From the NCBI GenBank assembly GCA_016720145.1, contig JADJXV010000003.1:248001-312000 (forward strand): 64,000 bases of DNA, given 5' to 3'. This stretch comes from Ignavibacteria bacterium (lineage in GTDB: Bacteria > Bacteroidota > Ignavibacteria > Kapaibacteriales > UBA961). A model generated the notes under the pieces. The model worked only from the letters and a program-made list of their open reading frames with translations, was not told the origin of the DNA and searched no databases. The translations under genes were made by a program, and so were the position numbers. Of this stretch, positions 62,988 to 64,000 are shown in pieces (the stretch's first letter is position 1; each line of letters opens with the position of its first letter).

Positions 62988-64000
62988 ATGGGATTTCTGT
63001 CTCTCCTTACCGTACTTACCTTCCACCCAATCAGCGCACAAGTACTGAAAAGCAAGTGCGCAGAATGCCAGTTGCCGACAGCCCATAGTATTAGTGATAC
63101 GGTCATGGATGTACAATTTCGAGATAAAACATTGTTATCAAATTGTGTATCCGTCAAGCGGGAAATGATTGAAATTAATGGAAGTAAACAACAAGCTCTC
63201 CGACTGCGTTTCCTGAAAAACAGCACGTGTAGCGATACGATAGTGATGGCTCATCAGGTTGAGTATATCTCCACAGGAAGTCTCGGGTTGGACGGTAATC
63301 CCTTCACCCTGCAAGTCTTACCTGCTCGAGAATTCCTATCTACGCTCGATACAAACGATATTCCGGCAAGCTTTGTAGAGCTCACCGGCAATCTCGGCTA
63401 TGGCGGTAGTGATGAATCCTCACGATCTATTGGATTCGGAAGTATGTATTATGGCGGCGAACTCCTCATCGCACCCTTCGGCACATTCCTCGGACGGAAA
63501 TTCTCCCTTGCTCTTGGTGGTGGTGCTTTTCTCGAAGGTGGTAGAATGCGCTTTCCTGCAATAGGACATCTACGATATACTCTTCTCGGTGAAGCACATT
63601 ATGAGACCGTCTATGAATTCGTGCCGTCAGCATGCCAATTCGGAACGTCTGACGGTAAGCATATAGAGCCCGGATCGGGTTATACCGAAGTCCAATCACC
63701 GACTGTAACGGACTCTTCTGTCTATTTTTACCGAAAAAACAGTATTGTTCAGGATGATTTCCGACCCTATCTCTTTGTAGAAGGCGGAGTAGTCTTTAAT
63801 AGTTCATTCGAAGGAAACGGAAGCAAGCCTTCTATTAATCCGGATGATTACGGTCAATTTCTCCTCGGTGGAGGTATCGGACTCCCCTTTGCAACTATCT
63901 TTACTGCTTCACTTGGATACCGATATATGCGCCTCAATCTCCGCACACCATGCCTCACCTGTCCGCCTGCACCAAATGGTAATCCCGATGAATTCTATGT
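62988..64000 (+). CDS. Exported outer-membrane-barrel-like protein, 5' part
   Basis: The frame is open from the ATG at 62988 to the right edge, 337 residues so far. The start MGFLSLLTVLTFHPISA-Q is signal-like but short in basic residues, so a slightly different start is possible. Then come a Cys-rich opening (KSKCAECQLPTAHSISDTV), an Ig-like part (LRLRFLKNSTCSDTIVMAHQ, PFTLQVLPARE), and alternating glycine-rich strands (ELTGNLGYGG, SLALGGGAFLEGG, LFVEGGVVFNSSFEG, LGGGIGLPFATIFTASLGYR). A repeated CLTCPPAP-type Cys-Pro pair occurs near 63950. No family is recognised. It belongs with the two genes before it in orientation, but a terminator separates them. Confidence 0.75.
   Translation, partial: MGFLSLLTVLTFHPISAQVLKSKCAECQLPTAHSISDTVMDVQFRDKTLLSNCVSVKREMIEINGSKQQALRLRFLKNSTCSDTIVMAHQVEYISTGSLGLDGNPFTLQVLPAREFLSTLDTNDIPASFVELTGNLGYGGSDESSRSIGFGSMYYGGELLIAPFGTFLGRKFSLALGGGAFLEGGRMRFPAIGHLRYTLLGEAHYETVYEFVPSACQFGTSDGKHIEPGSGYTEVQSPTVTDSSVYFYRKNSIVQDDFRPYLFVEGGVVFNSSFEGNGSKPSINPDDYGQFLLGGGIGLPFATIFTASLGYRYMRLNLRTPCLTCPPAPNGNPDEFY

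Noticed and set aside
1..64000. parS site or chromosome origin near parAB
   Set aside because: I found no perfect parS-like palindrome and no dnaA, gidA or rnpA genes in the window.

Overview
The window looks like a chromosome segment of a Bacteroidota/Chlorobiota-type bacterium (FCB group), perhaps an Ignavibacteria/Kapabacteria-like lineage. The lineage is an inference. It rests on a PorQ-type type IX secretion (T9SS) protein, two giant von Willebrand factor A (VWA) proteins with T9SS-like C-terminal tails, PD40/OmpA lipoproteins, mostly AT-rich DNA and weak or absent Shine-Dalgarno sites at many starts. Most genes have clear family assignments. There is no rRNA operon, CRISPR array, prophage or intact transposase, and I see one tRNA.

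Layout. 0-11.1 kb is all minus strand: PBP1A N-terminus, OmpA/PD40 lipoprotein, aat, a small exported protein, porQ-like, a thioesterase with an internal stop, parB, frameshifted parA, a Nudix hydrolase, a CDGSH protein, argS, rsfS, a LytR_C protein, an ECF sigma factor and tRNA-Ser(GGA). 11.4-21.7 kb is plus strand: an LD-carboxypeptidase and two VWA / SBBP / choice-of-anchor-D / T9SS-tail giants. 21.7-30.7 kb is minus: a soluble TPR-histidine kinase, a barrel-like protein, a thiolase, a frameshifted glycosyltransferase and valS. 30.8-38.3 kb is accessory: two different cation/proton antiporters (one paired with a DapB-like reductase), an NAD(P)-binding protein, two lipoproteins and a swarm of palindromic repeats.

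38.3-52.2 kb is again minus: an AMIN/TPR membrane protein, a GAF histidine kinase, an acyltransferase-like membrane protein, a TonB-like/TPR protein, GNAT, VOC, a frameshifted flippase, a second soluble TPR-histidine kinase, mutL, a DUF1648 protein and a Tam-like methyltransferase. 52.5-57.3 kb is plus: a GyrI-like protein, two PhnB-type VOC proteins, a frameshifted MATE exporter, a DHFR/RibD-like reductase and a three-gene cassette ending in a decayed PIN gene. 57.7-60.0 kb is minus: a short PhnA and thrS with two frameshifts. 60.5-64.0 kb is plus: a MerR regulator, a secreted WD40 protein, an OmpA-like protein and the start of an outer-membrane-type protein.

Two themes stand out. First, a family of about 60-80 bp hairpin repeats is confined to 32.4-37.2 kb, with direct and inverted copies between accessory genes. 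One copy encodes the C-terminus and stop codon of a lipoprotein, and its stem shows a C-G to T-A covariation. Second, at least five family-length genes, including thrS and parA, are broken by one- or two-base indels, several in homopolymers. The simplest reading is consensus or assembly error, so frame-broken genes here should not be called dead without read support.
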